A stretch of DNA of 64,000 nucleotides, from NCBI RefSeq assembly GCF_014196635.1, contig NZ_JACIEB010000001.1, positions 1 through 64,000 of the forward strand. The letters run 5' to 3'. The position numbers and the translations under genes were made by a program. Below are positions 27,779-39,815 of this stretch, in pieces. This DNA is from Sphingobium fontiphilum. Its GTDB lineage: Bacteria > Pseudomonadota > Alphaproteobacteria > Sphingomonadales > Sphingomonadaceae. Each line of letters opens with the position of its first letter. Positions within the stretch are counted from its first letter, which is position 1. A model generated the notes under the pieces. It was not told the DNA's origin. It worked only from the letters and a program-made list of their open reading frames with translations, and ran no database searches.

Positions 27779-29305
27779 TTACAGGCAGGCTTCCAGAAAA
27801 GGCTGATCGAAACCGAACATGCGCGCCTTGTCGAGCGTATAGGGGCGCAGGCCCATAGAGCGATATTCACCGATGATCTTTCCGCTGTCGTCCTCGTCAT
27901 GATATTCGAACTTGAACAGTTCCTGCGTGACGATCACGTCGCCTTCCATGCCGATCACTTCGGTCACATTGGTGACGCGGCGCGAACCGTCGCGCAGGCG
28001 CTTCACCTGGACGATCAGGTCGACCGAATCGGCGATCTGTTTGGAAATGGCTTCCTTGGGGATTTTGATGTCGCCCATCAGGATCATGTTTTCCATACGA
28101 CCCAGGCATTCGCGCGGGCTGTTGCTGTGGAGCGTGCACATGGAACCATCATGGCCAGTGTTCATCGCGGCGAGCAGGTCGAAACATTCCGCGCCGCGGA
28201 TTTCGCCCAGGATGATGCGATCGGGGCGCATACGCAGGGCGTTCTTGACGAGGTCGCCGATGGTGATCGCGCCATTGCCCTCCAGATTGGCGGGCCGCGT
28301 TTCCAGCGGCAGCCAGTGCGGCTGTTGCAGGCGCAGTTCGGCCGCGTCCTCGATGGTCAGCACGCGCTCGCCCGGGTCGATCATCTTCGACAGGGCGTTG
28401 AGCATGGTGGTCTTGCCCGAACCCGTTCCGCCCGAAATGACGATGTTGAAACGACATGCGCCGGCGATTTTCAGCGCCGTCGCCATTTTCGGCGACATTG
28501 CTCCCCATTGCGCCAGCATGTCGATGGTGATCGGCTTCGCCGAAAATTTACGAATGGAAATCGCGGTGCCGCGCAGCGACAGCGGCGGCACGATCACGTT
28601 GACGCGAGAGCCGTCGGGCAGTCGGGCGTCGGCCAGCGGCGTGGTCTGGTCGACGCGGCGGCCGACCTTGTTCACGATGCGCTGGGCGATCTGGAACAGA
28701 TGCTCCTCATCGCGGAACTTGATCGGCGCGATCTGCAGCTTGCCCTTTTTTTCGATATAGGTCTGGTCCGGGCCGTTGACCATGATGTCGGTCACGTCCG
28801 GGTCGGACAGCAGTTCCTCCAGCGGGCCAAGGCCCAGCAATTCGTCGACCAGCACCTTTTCCAGCGCGAACTGTTCGCGCCGGTTCAGCGTGAATTTCAG
28901 TTCCGCCAGCACTTCCAGGATGATCGGGCGGAATTCCTCGGCCAGTTCATCCTTCGTCAGCGTGGCGGCCGCTTCCGGGTCGACACGCTCGAGCAGGCGG
29001 GGCAGCACCTGTTCCTTGATTTTGTGGACGCTGGCCTCAAAACCCTGGATTTCCGGTTCGCCCGAATGCTCGGCATTGGCGCGGTCGGTCAGGCGCGCCA
29101 TCGCGTCGGCATTGCGCTGCATCTGGCTGGTCGGCGCGGACAGCGGGTCGAACGGCGTTTCGCCGGGCAGGGCGGCGATGTCGAGTGGCGGGAACTGGTC
29201 GCCGCCTTGTTCGTCGCGCCGTGTCCCGGGGCCATGCATCGGCCTGGCCACACCAAAGCCGGGCTTCATGCCCGCGGGTCCGTTCTTCCGTCCAAACGCG
29301 CTCAT
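27779..29305 (-). CDS. cpaF: CpaF family secretion ATPase (Tad/Flp pilus type)
   Basis: 508 residues of the type II/IV secretion ATPase superfamily. Walker A is VISGGTGSGKTTMLNALS, and the Walker B and His-box region includes RPDRIILGEIRGAECFDLL and MNTGHDGSMCTLHSNSPRE. The N-terminal 60 residues are Gly/Arg/Pro-rich and low in complexity. CpaF powers Tad pilus assembly with CpaB, CpaC, CpaE, TadB and TadC. None of those are adjacent here, so it is either separated from its operon or serves another system. Confidence 0.92.
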   Translation of the reverse strand: MSAFGRKNGPAGMKPGFGVARPMHGPGTRRDEQGGDQFPPLDIAALPGETPFDPLSAPTSQMQRNADAMARLTDRANAEHSGEPEIQGFEASVHKIKEQVLPRLLERVDPEAAATLTKDELAEEFRPIILEVLAELKFTLNRREQFALEKVLVDELLGLGPLEELLSDPDVTDIMVNGPDQTYIEKKGKLQIAPIKFRDEEHLFQIAQRIVNKVGRRVDQTTPLADARLPDGSRVNVIVPPLSLRGTAISIRKFSAKPITIDMLAQWGAMSPKMATALKIAGACRFNIVISGGTGSGKTTMLNALSKMIDPGERVLTIEDAAELRLQQPHWLPLETRPANLEGNGAITIGDLVKNALRMRPDRIILGEIRGAECFDLLAAMNTGHDGSMCTLHSNSPRECLGRMENMILMGDIKIPKEAISKQIADSVDLIVQVKRLRDGSRRVTNVTEVIGMEGDVIVTQELFKFEYHDEDDSGKIIGEYRSMGLRPYTLDKARMFGFDQPFLEACL

Positions 29306-29352
29306 ATGTCTCCGCCGGTTTCTCGTCGCGCCCCTGCTTCGCAGAACAAGGG

Positions 29353-30879
29353 TCAGCCAATGATGGTCGAAGAAGGTGAATAGGCTGGAAACTTTGACAA
29401 ATGCCTAATGGCGGGGCGTCGGCCGAAGGCGATGAGCGCCAACGACAGCAGCCCCAGCGCGCTGACGGCCCAGCCGAGCCGTTCCTGCCACAAGGTCACG
29501 CGCTCTATGCGATATTCGCCGGGCACAGCCTGAAAATGCAGCAAGGGTCCGCTTGCGGGTGTCGCAGCGCCATCGTGGACCACTCGCCAGATCGGGAAGG
29601 CGGCGCGACCCAGTGTGACCGGGCCTGGCTGGTCGACGATGATCCTGTCGGTTCGCGGCAGCCCGCGCCAGGGTGACAAGTCCGCCCAGCGGTCGAAGGC
29701 GTCGACCCGCCGGGCGTCGAAACCGGCGGGCAGATATTCAGGCGCATCGGGCATCTGGCGCGTGATGCGGGGCAGGTCGACGCCCTTGTAGAGATTGCCG
29801 GCGACCGTGACCGCGGTGAAGCAGAGCGGCGGCAGCAGCATCGCCCCGCCCAGCATCCAGTGGACCCGTCCGGGCCAGCGCCCGGCGATGGCGGTGACCG
29901 CCGCAAATTCGGCGATCACCAGTGCGCGCCAGGGAAATTGCACCTGATTGAGCAGGTCTATGTCCCACAGGAAGGGGATAAGACGGACAGAGGCCAGCGC
30001 GGTAAAGACGGTGATCGCCGTCCAGAAACCGCGCGCGGGCCAGGCCAGCAGGATGAGGGCCAGCGCCATGCAGGGGAAAAGCTCAACCTCCCGCGTCCAT
30101 ATCGACCAGTCCGTGGCGCGATAATGGCGCGTCCACAGCATGTCGGCGGAAATATGGCCTTGCAGGGTGAGCGCGGGCAGCAGGAAGAAGGCTGCCAGCG
30201 CGAAAGCGATCAGGCCGGCCGTTGCACCGGCAAGCGGAATCCGCCAGCCAGCCAGTGCGCGCCGCGCCATCATCGGCGCGATCAGGAAAAGCCCGGCCAG
30301 CTCCGCCGTCGGCAGATGAGTGAGCAACAACGCGCCATAGGACAGCGCAAGCAGCACGATGCCCCGGCGATGGGGCAGGCGCTGTATTCCCAGAGCCGCC
30401 AGCGGCAGCAGCGCATAGGCGGCATGTTCGGCCAGCGCTCCCCGCACCAGCAGGTCGAAAAGATGATAGGGCGCCAGCATGTAGAGGATCGCGCCCGCCA
30501 TCGGCCGAGCGCCGCGCTCCGCCAGCCAGGCGTGCATGGCGAGGCCAGACGCCAGCAGGAACAGCAGCCCTGCGACATGGACCGCCTGAAATGTCGGCAG
30601 GCCGATGGCGTCCAGCGCGCCGGAGACCCAATAGGCGATGGGCGGATAGAAATAGAAGGTCGGGCTGCCGAGCCCCTCAAAACTTTGCGGGAGCCAGCGG
30701 GGGTAAAACTCGCCCGCCTGCATCGCCGCGCCGAACTGGCTGGTCCAGACATAGTTATACAGGTGCGAATGCGTCGCCCCCGGCCCGAAAATCAGGCTGG
30801 GCAGGCTGAGCAGCAGCGCGATCAGGACCAGCAGGGCCAGATTGCGTTGGTCAGGCAGGGCGGGCAAAGGCGCGTTCAT
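29353..30879 (-). CDS. Polytopic membrane protein, PTPS-related / GT-C-like
   Basis: About 508 residues with around ten hydrophobic helices. The segment HLYNYVWTSQFGAAMQAGEF with YPRWLPQSFEGLGSPTFYFYPP matches the 6-pyruvoyl-tetrahydropterin-synthase-related membrane domain, whose layout resembles GT-C glycosyltransferases. A periplasmic soluble part follows (about 390-470). The start at 30879 is chosen because the frame further upstream is antisense to the GT2 gene. It is divergent from the GT2 and methyltransferase pair, and a role in lipid-linked sugar transfer is inferred. Confidence 0.7.
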   Translation of the reverse strand: MNAPLPALPDQRNLALLVLIALLLSLPSLIFGPGATHSHLYNYVWTSQFGAAMQAGEFYPRWLPQSFEGLGSPTFYFYPPIAYWVSGALDAIGLPTFQAVHVAGLLFLLASGLAMHAWLAERGARPMAGAILYMLAPYHLFDLLVRGALAEHAAYALLPLAALGIQRLPHRRGIVLLALSYGALLLTHLPTAELAGLFLIAPMMARRALAGWRIPLAGATAGLIAFALAAFFLLPALTLQGHISADMLWTRHYRATDWSIWTREVELFPCMALALILLAWPARGFWTAITVFTALASVRLIPFLWDIDLLNQVQFPWRALVIAEFAAVTAIAGRWPGRVHWMLGGAMLLPPLCFTAVTVAGNLYKGVDLPRITRQMPDAPEYLPAGFDARRVDAFDRWADLSPWRGLPRTDRIIVDQPGPVTLGRAAFPIWRVVHDGAATPASGPLLHFQAVPGEYRIERVTLWQERLGWAVSALGLLSLALIAFGRRPAIRHLSKFPAYSPSSTIIG

Positions 30880-30993
30880 CCCCCGCCTTGTCGCGCAACA
30901 TGGTAAACGAACCGTAAGCTTTTGCGGAGCCGGATACCAAGCGTTAACCATTAGGACCGATAAGTCCGATCCATCCATTGGTCGGGAAACCGT

Positions 30994-32001
30994 ATGTCTG
31001 AACGCACAGCCCTGTCTATCGTCATTCCGGTGCTTGACGAACAGGACAGCCTGTCGCTGTTTCTGGATCGCGCCCGCCCGGCGGTGAACCGCGCGCTGGC
31101 GCTGATCGGGCCGGATGCGCGGGCGGAATATCTGTTCGTCGACGATGGCAGCACCGACCGGACGGCCGACATATTGATGCTGTTGTCGCGGCTCAATCCC
31201 GATGTCCGTTTTCTGTCGCTGTCGCGCAACTTCGGCAAGGAGGCGGCGTTGGCCGCCGGTATCGACCATGCGCGCGGCGATGCCGTCATCCCCATTGACG
31301 TCGATCTTCAGGATCCGCCCGAAGTCATCATCGACATGGTGCGCCACTGGCTGTCGGGCGCCCGCGTGGTCAACGCCCGGCGCGTCGACCGTTCCAGCGA
31401 CGGATGGCTGAAACGCTGGACGGCCCATGCCTTCTACCGCGTCATCAACCGCATGTCGGACCATCCGATCCCCGAAAATGTCGGCGATTTCCGGTTGCTT
31501 GACCGGGAAGCGGTGGAGGTTCTGCGGCGGCTGGGCGAACAGGCGCGCTTCAACAAGGGTCTGTTTTCCTGGATCGGCTTTCGCGTCGCCACCGTCGACT
31601 ATGAGCGCGCGCCGCGAGAGGCTGGGGCGACCAAATGGCGCTGGGGCAAGCTGTGGGCGCTGGCCATTGATGGAATCACGGCGTCGACCACCATGCCGCT
31701 GCGCATCTGGTCCTATATCGGCGGCGGCATTGCGATGCTGGCTTTTGGCTACGCCGCCTTCCTCGTCATCCACACGCTGATCACGGGCGTCGACACGCCG
31801 GGCTATGCGTCGATCATGGTCGCGGTGCTGATGCTGGGCGGCCTTAACCTGATGAGCCTGGGCATCATCGGCGAATATCTGGGCCGGGTGGCGCGCGAAG
31901 TGCGCAACCGCCCGCTTTATGTCGTGGCGGCGGGCGAACATGCGCCCTCCAATCAGGAACAGAAGGACAAGCCATGGACCGCGCAGCCTATCAGAGCATG
32001 A
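30994..32001 (+). CDS. Family 2 glycosyltransferase (polyprenyl-phosphate sugar transferase type)
   Basis: 335 residues. The GT-A domain shows LSIVIPVLDEQDSL at the N terminus, FVDDGSTDRT, IDVDLQDPPE and DFRLLDREAV. This is the layout of dolichyl/undecaprenyl-phosphate glycosyltransferases such as DPM1, GtrB and ArnC. Two C-terminal helices follow (WSYIGGGIAMLAFGYAAFLV and ASIMVAVLMLGGLNLMSLGI). It would load a sugar onto a polyprenyl phosphate at the inner membrane. Its 3' end overlaps the next gene by 28 bases, so the two are translationally linked. Confidence 0.9.
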   Translation: MSERTALSIVIPVLDEQDSLSLFLDRARPAVNRALALIGPDARAEYLFVDDGSTDRTADILMLLSRLNPDVRFLSLSRNFGKEAALAAGIDHARGDAVIPIDVDLQDPPEVIIDMVRHWLSGARVVNARRVDRSSDGWLKRWTAHAFYRVINRMSDHPIPENVGDFRLLDREAVEVLRRLGEQARFNKGLFSWIGFRVATVDYERAPREAGATKWRWGKLWALAIDGITASTTMPLRIWSYIGGGIAMLAFGYAAFLVIHTLITGVDTPGYASIMVAVLMLGGLNLMSLGIIGEYLGRVAREVRNRPLYVVAAGEHAPSNQEQKDKPWTAQPIRA

Positions 32002-32699
32002 ACGCGCAGGAGGGCGAACATTGGTGGTTCGTCGCGCGCCGGGCCATCATCGACAGCCTGATTCGCAACCATGTGCCCTTGCCAGCCGATCCGCGCATAT
32101 TGGAGGCGGGATGTGGCACCGGCGGCAATCTGGCGTTGCTGGCGTCCCACGGAACGCTCGACGCGCTGGAATATGATGAGGATGCGCGCGCCATCGCGGC
32201 GGCGCGCGGACTGGCGCGGGTGGAGGTGGGCGCGCTGCCCGACCGGATCGGCTTTGGCGACACGCGCTACGACATGATCGCGCTGCTCGACGTGCTGGAG
32301 CATGTCGATGCCGATGAGGCGTCCTTGCGCGCTCTGGGCGCGCGACTGGCCGATGGCGGGCGCATTTTGCTGACCGTGCCGGCGGTGCCATGGCTGTGGT
32401 CGGAGCATGACGTGCTGCACCATCACAAGCGCCGCTATACCCATGAACAACTGGTCGCCGTGGCGCAGGCGGCTGGCCTGAAGGTAGAGCTTTCGGGCTA
32501 TTTCAACAGTCTGCTCTTCCCGCTGGCGGTGGCGCAGCGCGTCGCGCACAAGCTGCTGCGGAGGGATGCGCCGCTCGACGCGCGGCCCGCGCCCTGGCTC
32601 AACGCCGCCCTGCAACAGGCCTTTGCCGTTGAGCGGCATATGCTTGACCGGGTCCGCTTCCCGATCGGCCTGTCACTTTACGCCGTTCTTTCCGCCTGA
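31974..32699 (+). CDS. Class I SAM-dependent methyltransferase
   Basis: 241 residues. Motif I is ILEAGCGTGGNLALLA, then DALEYDEDARAIA, DMIALLDVLEHVD and GGRILLTVPAVPWLWSEHD. The HHHKRRYTHEQL segment is typical of the group found next to polyprenyl-phosphate glycosyltransferases. It begins inside the GT2 gene and likely modifies a sugar or lipid carrier in the same pathway. Its last 27 bases overlap the convergent membrane protein gene. Confidence 0.85.
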   Translation: MDRAAYQSMNAQEGEHWWFVARRAIIDSLIRNHVPLPADPRILEAGCGTGGNLALLASHGTLDALEYDEDARAIAAARGLARVEVGALPDRIGFGDTRYDMIALLDVLEHVDADEASLRALGARLADGGRILLTVPAVPWLWSEHDVLHHHKRRYTHEQLVAVAQAAGLKVELSGYFNSLLFPLAVAQRVAHKLLRRDAPLDARPAPWLNAALQQAFAVERHMLDRVRFPIGLSLYAVLSA

Positions 32700-34241
32700 C
32701 GGATCATTGTCCAGGTTGAGCGGGCTGGGCCATTGCCCGTCCCAGCAGCGCGCGGGCTCCTGTGCGCTGGCCAGCGCCGGGTGCGCCGGGCGGATCAGCG
32801 CGGGCATTTGGGGCAGCGGCGCCAGATAGGAACCTTTAGGGAAAACCGCGAAATTCTGGTCCCATGCCTTGAAGAAGGTGCAGCGCACCTGAGGCGCGGC
32901 GGGAAACAGGAAGGCGCGGCGGATTTCGGAGAGGCCGGTAAGGCTGCCGATGGCGAGCACCGCCAGCAACCAGGTGCGGACAGCGCCGCCTTCCGCAATC
33001 TTGTCGGCCACCATCGCCGCGACGATGGCGAGAGCGGTGATCGACCCGCGCATCATGAAGTCGATGGACCAGCCGATCTGGACGATGGGGATCAGCATCA
33101 GCCAGGCAAAGGCCAGCCACAGCGTATCGCAGCCGAAGCGGGCGGATGACCCCGCCAGCAGCAGGGGGATCAGGAAGGGCCATGTCTCCAGCGCCTGAAA
33201 CGTCGCCCACTGGGTGAAGGGCAGGGCGATGACGCGCAGCCCGACATCGTCGCCCGCCGCGCCCATGTAAAACAGGCCGGGTATCGCCATCAGGCTGGAC
33301 ATGGCGGGGACGGCGATGTCGCTGACGGTCAACCGCCGGGCCAGCAGCGTGCGAACGCCCGCCAGCGCGGCGAAGGGCATTGCCCCCATCAGCCCCAGCG
33401 GCGACCACAGCGCCGTCATCGGCAGCAGCGCCAGAAACGCGATCAGCGGCCATTGCTCGCGCCGCCACAGCATATAGCCGACCGCGCCGATCCATCCGGC
33501 CAGCGCATGTTGCGGCACCCAGAAAGCGAGCGTGACGGTGGAGGAATATTGGATATTGGCCCAATCCTCCATATGGCTCGACATCGCGCCGTTGATGAGC
33601 AGGTCGCCAATGGCGTCCATGCCGCTGAACACCAGAAAGACGACAAGCGCCACGATCCGCGACCGCCGGGTGGCAAACAGCATCGACGACAGCGCCAGCA
33701 CGATCCCGATCATCAGGGCGTTCTGAACCAGCAGGGCAATGTCAGCGGCGCGCGGCCCGAACGCCTTGAAGACAAGGGCAGGGGCCAGGAACATACCGAT
33801 CGGCGCGCGCAGCACGTCGGGCACCGGCCGGTGGGTGTAGACGAAGGGCCAGGGGTTGACGCCCATGTCGTGCAACACGGCGAAGCGCACCTGCCAGTCG
33901 ACATTGGCATAGAAGAAGCGCCCCTCGCCGCCAAGGACCAGCAGGATGAGCGCGATGAGGATGCAGGTCAGGAGCGTTCCGCGCGACGGCCCGCCCGGAA
34001 AGCCGCGCATTGCCCGCAGCACGCCGCCGACGATCAACAGGGTCGCGGCAGTGCCCAGCGCATAAGCCCACCATGGCGCGACATCCAGAAAGCGCCACAG
34101 CAGCATCTGTCCGCCCGACAGCCAGATCAGCAGCGCGGCGACCAGCCCACCAGCAGACGCCGGGCGCGCCAGCCAATGGGTCAGGTCGCCTTGACCGGCG
34201 GTGTCGTTCGGTGTCGCCCCCATGGCAGCCGCCATAAGCAA
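32673..34241 (-). CDS. Polytopic membrane protein of unknown function
   Basis: Up to 522 residues with about twelve hydrophobic segments. I do not recognise the family. The loop YANVDWQVRFAVLHDMGVNPWPFVY has the acidic/aromatic character of the first periplasmic loop of GT-C-type transferases, but this is suggestive only. A Cys-containing soluble tail follows (QVRCTFFKAWDQNF). It lies just after the atp operon terminator and converges on the methyltransferase gene. The start may be the ATG at 34223 or one of those before it. Confidence 0.65.
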   Translation of the reverse strand: MLMAAAMGATPNDTAGQGDLTHWLARPASAGGLVAALLIWLSGGQMLLWRFLDVAPWWAYALGTAATLLIVGGVLRAMRGFPGGPSRGTLLTCILIALILLVLGGEGRFFYANVDWQVRFAVLHDMGVNPWPFVYTHRPVPDVLRAPIGMFLAPALVFKAFGPRAADIALLVQNALMIGIVLALSSMLFATRRSRIVALVVFLVFSGMDAIGDLLINGAMSSHMEDWANIQYSSTVTLAFWVPQHALAGWIGAVGYMLWRREQWPLIAFLALLPMTALWSPLGLMGAMPFAALAGVRTLLARRLTVSDIAVPAMSSLMAIPGLFYMGAAGDDVGLRVIALPFTQWATFQALETWPFLIPLLLAGSSARFGCDTLWLAFAWLMLIPIVQIGWSIDFMMRGSITALAIVAAMVADKIAEGGAVRTWLLAVLAIGSLTGLSEIRRAFLFPAAPQVRCTFFKAWDQNFAVFPKGSYLAPLPQMPALIRPAHPALASAQEPARCWDGQWPSPLNLDNDPSGGKNGVK

Positions 34242-34270
34242 GCCGCGCGCGCAGGTCGAGAGCGCAAAGC

Positions 34271-34295
34271 AAAAGGGCCGGGATGATCCCGGCCC
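34271..34295 (-). terminator. Terminator of the atp operon
   Basis: A perfect palindrome GGGCCGGGAT-G-ATCCCGGCCC is followed on the minus strand by TTTTGC. It lies 80 bases after the atpC stop codon and before the next minus-strand gene. Confidence 0.85.
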
Positions 34296-34377
34296 ATGCG
34301 AATGTTTCGATCAGGCGCAGCGCCCTGTGCGGAGTAAGTGCGCCGCCCAAACCACCGCCCTTTCGGCTGTCCGGGCG

Positions 34378-34632
34378 TCAGCCCGCCTTTTCAGCGAGGA
34401 CCGTCAGGCCCTTTTCATTCACTTCGGCAAAGCCGCCCTGCACCGGGATGACTTCCGGCGCGGCGCCTGCGTTGGCAAAAATCTGGATGCTGCCGTCGCG
34501 CACGGTCGACATGAAGGGCGCATGGCCTTCCAGAACGCCGAAATCGCCGTCTGTGCCGGGAACGACCACCTGATAGACCTCCTGCGAGCGGACCAGCTTT
34601 TCCGGGGTCACGAGTTCGAAATGCAATGCCAT
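34378..34632 (-). CDS. atpC: ATP synthase F1 epsilon subunit, short form
   Basis: 84 residues. [39 protein letters not shown] and [16 protein letters not shown] form the complete N-terminal beta-sandwich. The C-terminal two-helix domain that inhibits ATP hydrolysis in E. coli-type epsilon (about 135-140 residues) is absent. The stop codon is clean and the genome context intact, so this looks like a natural short form, as seen in some alphaproteobacteria. Hydrolysis control may rely on another factor. It is the last gene of atpHAGDC. Confidence 0.95.
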   Translation of the reverse strand: MALHFELVTPEKLVRSQEVYQVVVPGTDGDFGVLEGHAPFMSTVRDGSIQIFANAGAAPEVIPVQGGFAEVNEKGLTVLAEKAG

Positions 34633-34639
34633 TCTTATT

Positions 34640-34763
34640 TCCTTCTCCCTCTCCCCTTCAGGGGAGAGGGTCGGGGAGAGGGGGCTGGAGCAGCAAGGGC
34701 CTTACAGGCCCCTCTCCCGCCTTCGCTTCGCTCGGCACCCTCTCCCCTGAAGGGGAGAGGGAA
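34640..34763. repeat. Palindromic repeat pair in the atpD-atpC spacer
   Basis: Two near-identical hairpins, CCCTCTCCCC TTCA GGGGAGAGGG (34647-34670) and CCCTCTCCCC TGAA GGGGAGAGGG (34738-34761), bracket an inner inverted pair GGGGAGAGGGGGC / GGCCCCTCTCCC. The core is the same as in valS and at 46146-46322. It fills nearly the whole 136-base spacer. Confidence 0.9.
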
Positions 34764-34768
34764 TTCGT

Positions 34769-36332
<1,564 letters not shown>

Positions 36333-36336
36333 AGGG

Positions 36337-37221
36337 TTATAGCGCCTCAGCACCAGAAATGATCTCGACCAGTTCCGTCGTGATCGCGGCCTGGCGGCTG
36401 CGGTTGTACTGGATGGTCAGCTTGTTGATGAGGTCGCCGGCGTTGCGGGTCGCATTGTCCATGGCGGTCATCGACGCGCCCTGTTCGGATGCGTTGTTTT
36501 CCAGCAGCGCCTTGAAAATCTGCACCGTCACGTTGCGCGGCAGCAGGTCGTCGAGGATCGCTTCCTCGCTCGGTTCATATTCCACCGTCGCGCCGATGGC
36601 GTTGCGGTCGGCGTCGGCGGGGATCTTCACCGGGATGATCTGCTGTTCGGTCGGGATCTGCGCCAGAGCCGACTTGAACTGCGAATAGAAGAGGTGGGCG
36701 ACGTCGAACTTGCCGTCGAGGAACATCTTGCCGAGTTCCTGCGCAATCGCCTGCGCCTGGGCGAAGCCGGGCTCCTTGACGCCGGTCGTATCATATTGCG
36801 CCACGATCATGCCGGGGAAGGTGCGGTTGATGACCGGGCGGCCCTTGCGGCCGATCAGGTAGAACTTCACCGTCTTGCCTGCCGCGATCAGCTCTTCGGC
36901 CTTGGCGCGGGCGGCCTTGACGATGTTGGCGTTGAACGCGCCCGCCAGACCACGGTCGGAGTTGGCGACGACCAGCAGATGGACGTCATCCTTGCCGGTG
37001 CCCGCCAGCAGCGGGGAAGCGCCCTCGCCCGAACCGCCTGCGATCTTGCTGGCGAGGCTGGCGACGACCGCTTCCAACCGGCTGCTATAGGGGCGCGCAG
37101 CCTCAGCCGCGGCCTGCGCCTTGCGCAGCTTCGCGGCGGCGACCATCTGCTTCGCCTTGGTGATCTTCTGGGTCGATTTCACCGACCCGATGCGGATCTT
37201 CAGTTCCTTGAGGCTGGCCAT
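36337..37221 (-). CDS. atpG: ATP synthase F1 gamma subunit
   Basis: 294 residues. The N-terminal helix [20 protein letters not shown] and the C-terminal helix [20 protein letters not shown] form the central rotor coiled coil. [13 protein letters not shown] marks the Rossmann-like middle. The ATG at 37221 is chosen over an in-frame one seven codons upstream because conservation starts here. Confidence 0.97.
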   Translation of the reverse strand: MASLKELKIRIGSVKSTQKITKAKQMVAAAKLRKAQAAAEAARPYSSRLEAVVASLASKIAGGSGEGASPLLAGTGKDDVHLLVVANSDRGLAGAFNANIVKAARAKAEELIAAGKTVKFYLIGRKGRPVINRTFPGMIVAQYDTTGVKEPGFAQAQAIAQELGKMFLDGKFDVAHLFYSQFKSALAQIPTEQQIIPVKIPADADRNAIGATVEYEPSEEAILDDLLPRNVTVQIFKALLENNASEQGASMTAMDNATRNAGDLINKLTIQYNRSRQAAITTELVEIISGAEAL

Positions 37222-37237
37222 GACGAACCTTCTGTTC

Positions 37238-37343
37238 GTCATCCTGACGAAGGCTGAAACGAGTCACTTGCCTCATTTCAGGATCTCGCGCCTCCAGGTT
37301 CAACCCGTGTGGCCCGAGATCCCAGCCTTCGCTGGGATGACGG
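37238..37343. repeat. REP-like inverted pair in the atpA-atpG spacer
   Basis: The left arm GTCATCCTGACGAAGGCTGA (37238 on) is a degenerate copy of the right arm, which reads GAGATCCCAGCCTTCGCTGG and then GATGACGG (37316-37343) in inverted orientation. It belongs to the same family as 36251-36332. It fills most of the 127-base spacer. Confidence 0.82.
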
Positions 37344-37348
37344 ATTAA

Positions 37349-39435
<2,087 letters not shown>

Positions 39436-39815
39436 GCGCTTACCGCCCTCCTGTTGCAACGCCGGTCATGCAAATAAAGGGGGGCAGAAGACCCGTCCCC
39501 CTTGGTTCGGGGGCCGGTTAGCAGCGCCATTGTGACTATGCAAGTCATGCGGTGCGATTCGATGACGGGGTTGGGACCAAAGGATGAAGAGAGAGGGCGC
39601 CACCGCCGCTTTACGTCAAGGCCCTGGCCGGACGAATGGAGATGGCAGGCGCCTGACGCGCGGCAAAGGTTAATGTGTTTGTGACGAAAATATGACAGTT
39701 TTCTGCGCTGTTGCAGGAGATGTTGCCCGATTTTCGCCGTCGCTGTTAACCAATTTTTATGCTGTTTCCTGCGATTTGAGAGGTGATCCAGTTCCCTTTC
39801 GCAACCGGAAGAAAA
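39436..39815. other. 380-base divergent intergenic region between atpH and chemoreceptor gene
   Basis: It must hold the atp operon promoter (leftward) and the chemoreceptor promoter (rightward). C-rich and G-rich tracts at about 39479-39517 can pair. The right part (about 39670-39780) is AT-richer and contains GTTAACCAATTTTTATG, a partial match to the CtrA site TTAA-N7-TTAAC. I see no gene in it. Confidence 0.5.

Noticed and set aside
30880-31941. Upstream extension of the PTPS-related membrane protein frame
   Set aside because: This part is antisense to the family 2 glycosyltransferase and lacks similarity; the start was trimmed to 30879.
39748-39764. CtrA-like site upstream of the chemoreceptor gene
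   Set aside because: GTTAACCAATTTTTATG matches only the first half of TTAA-N7-TTAAC fully; too weak to call.
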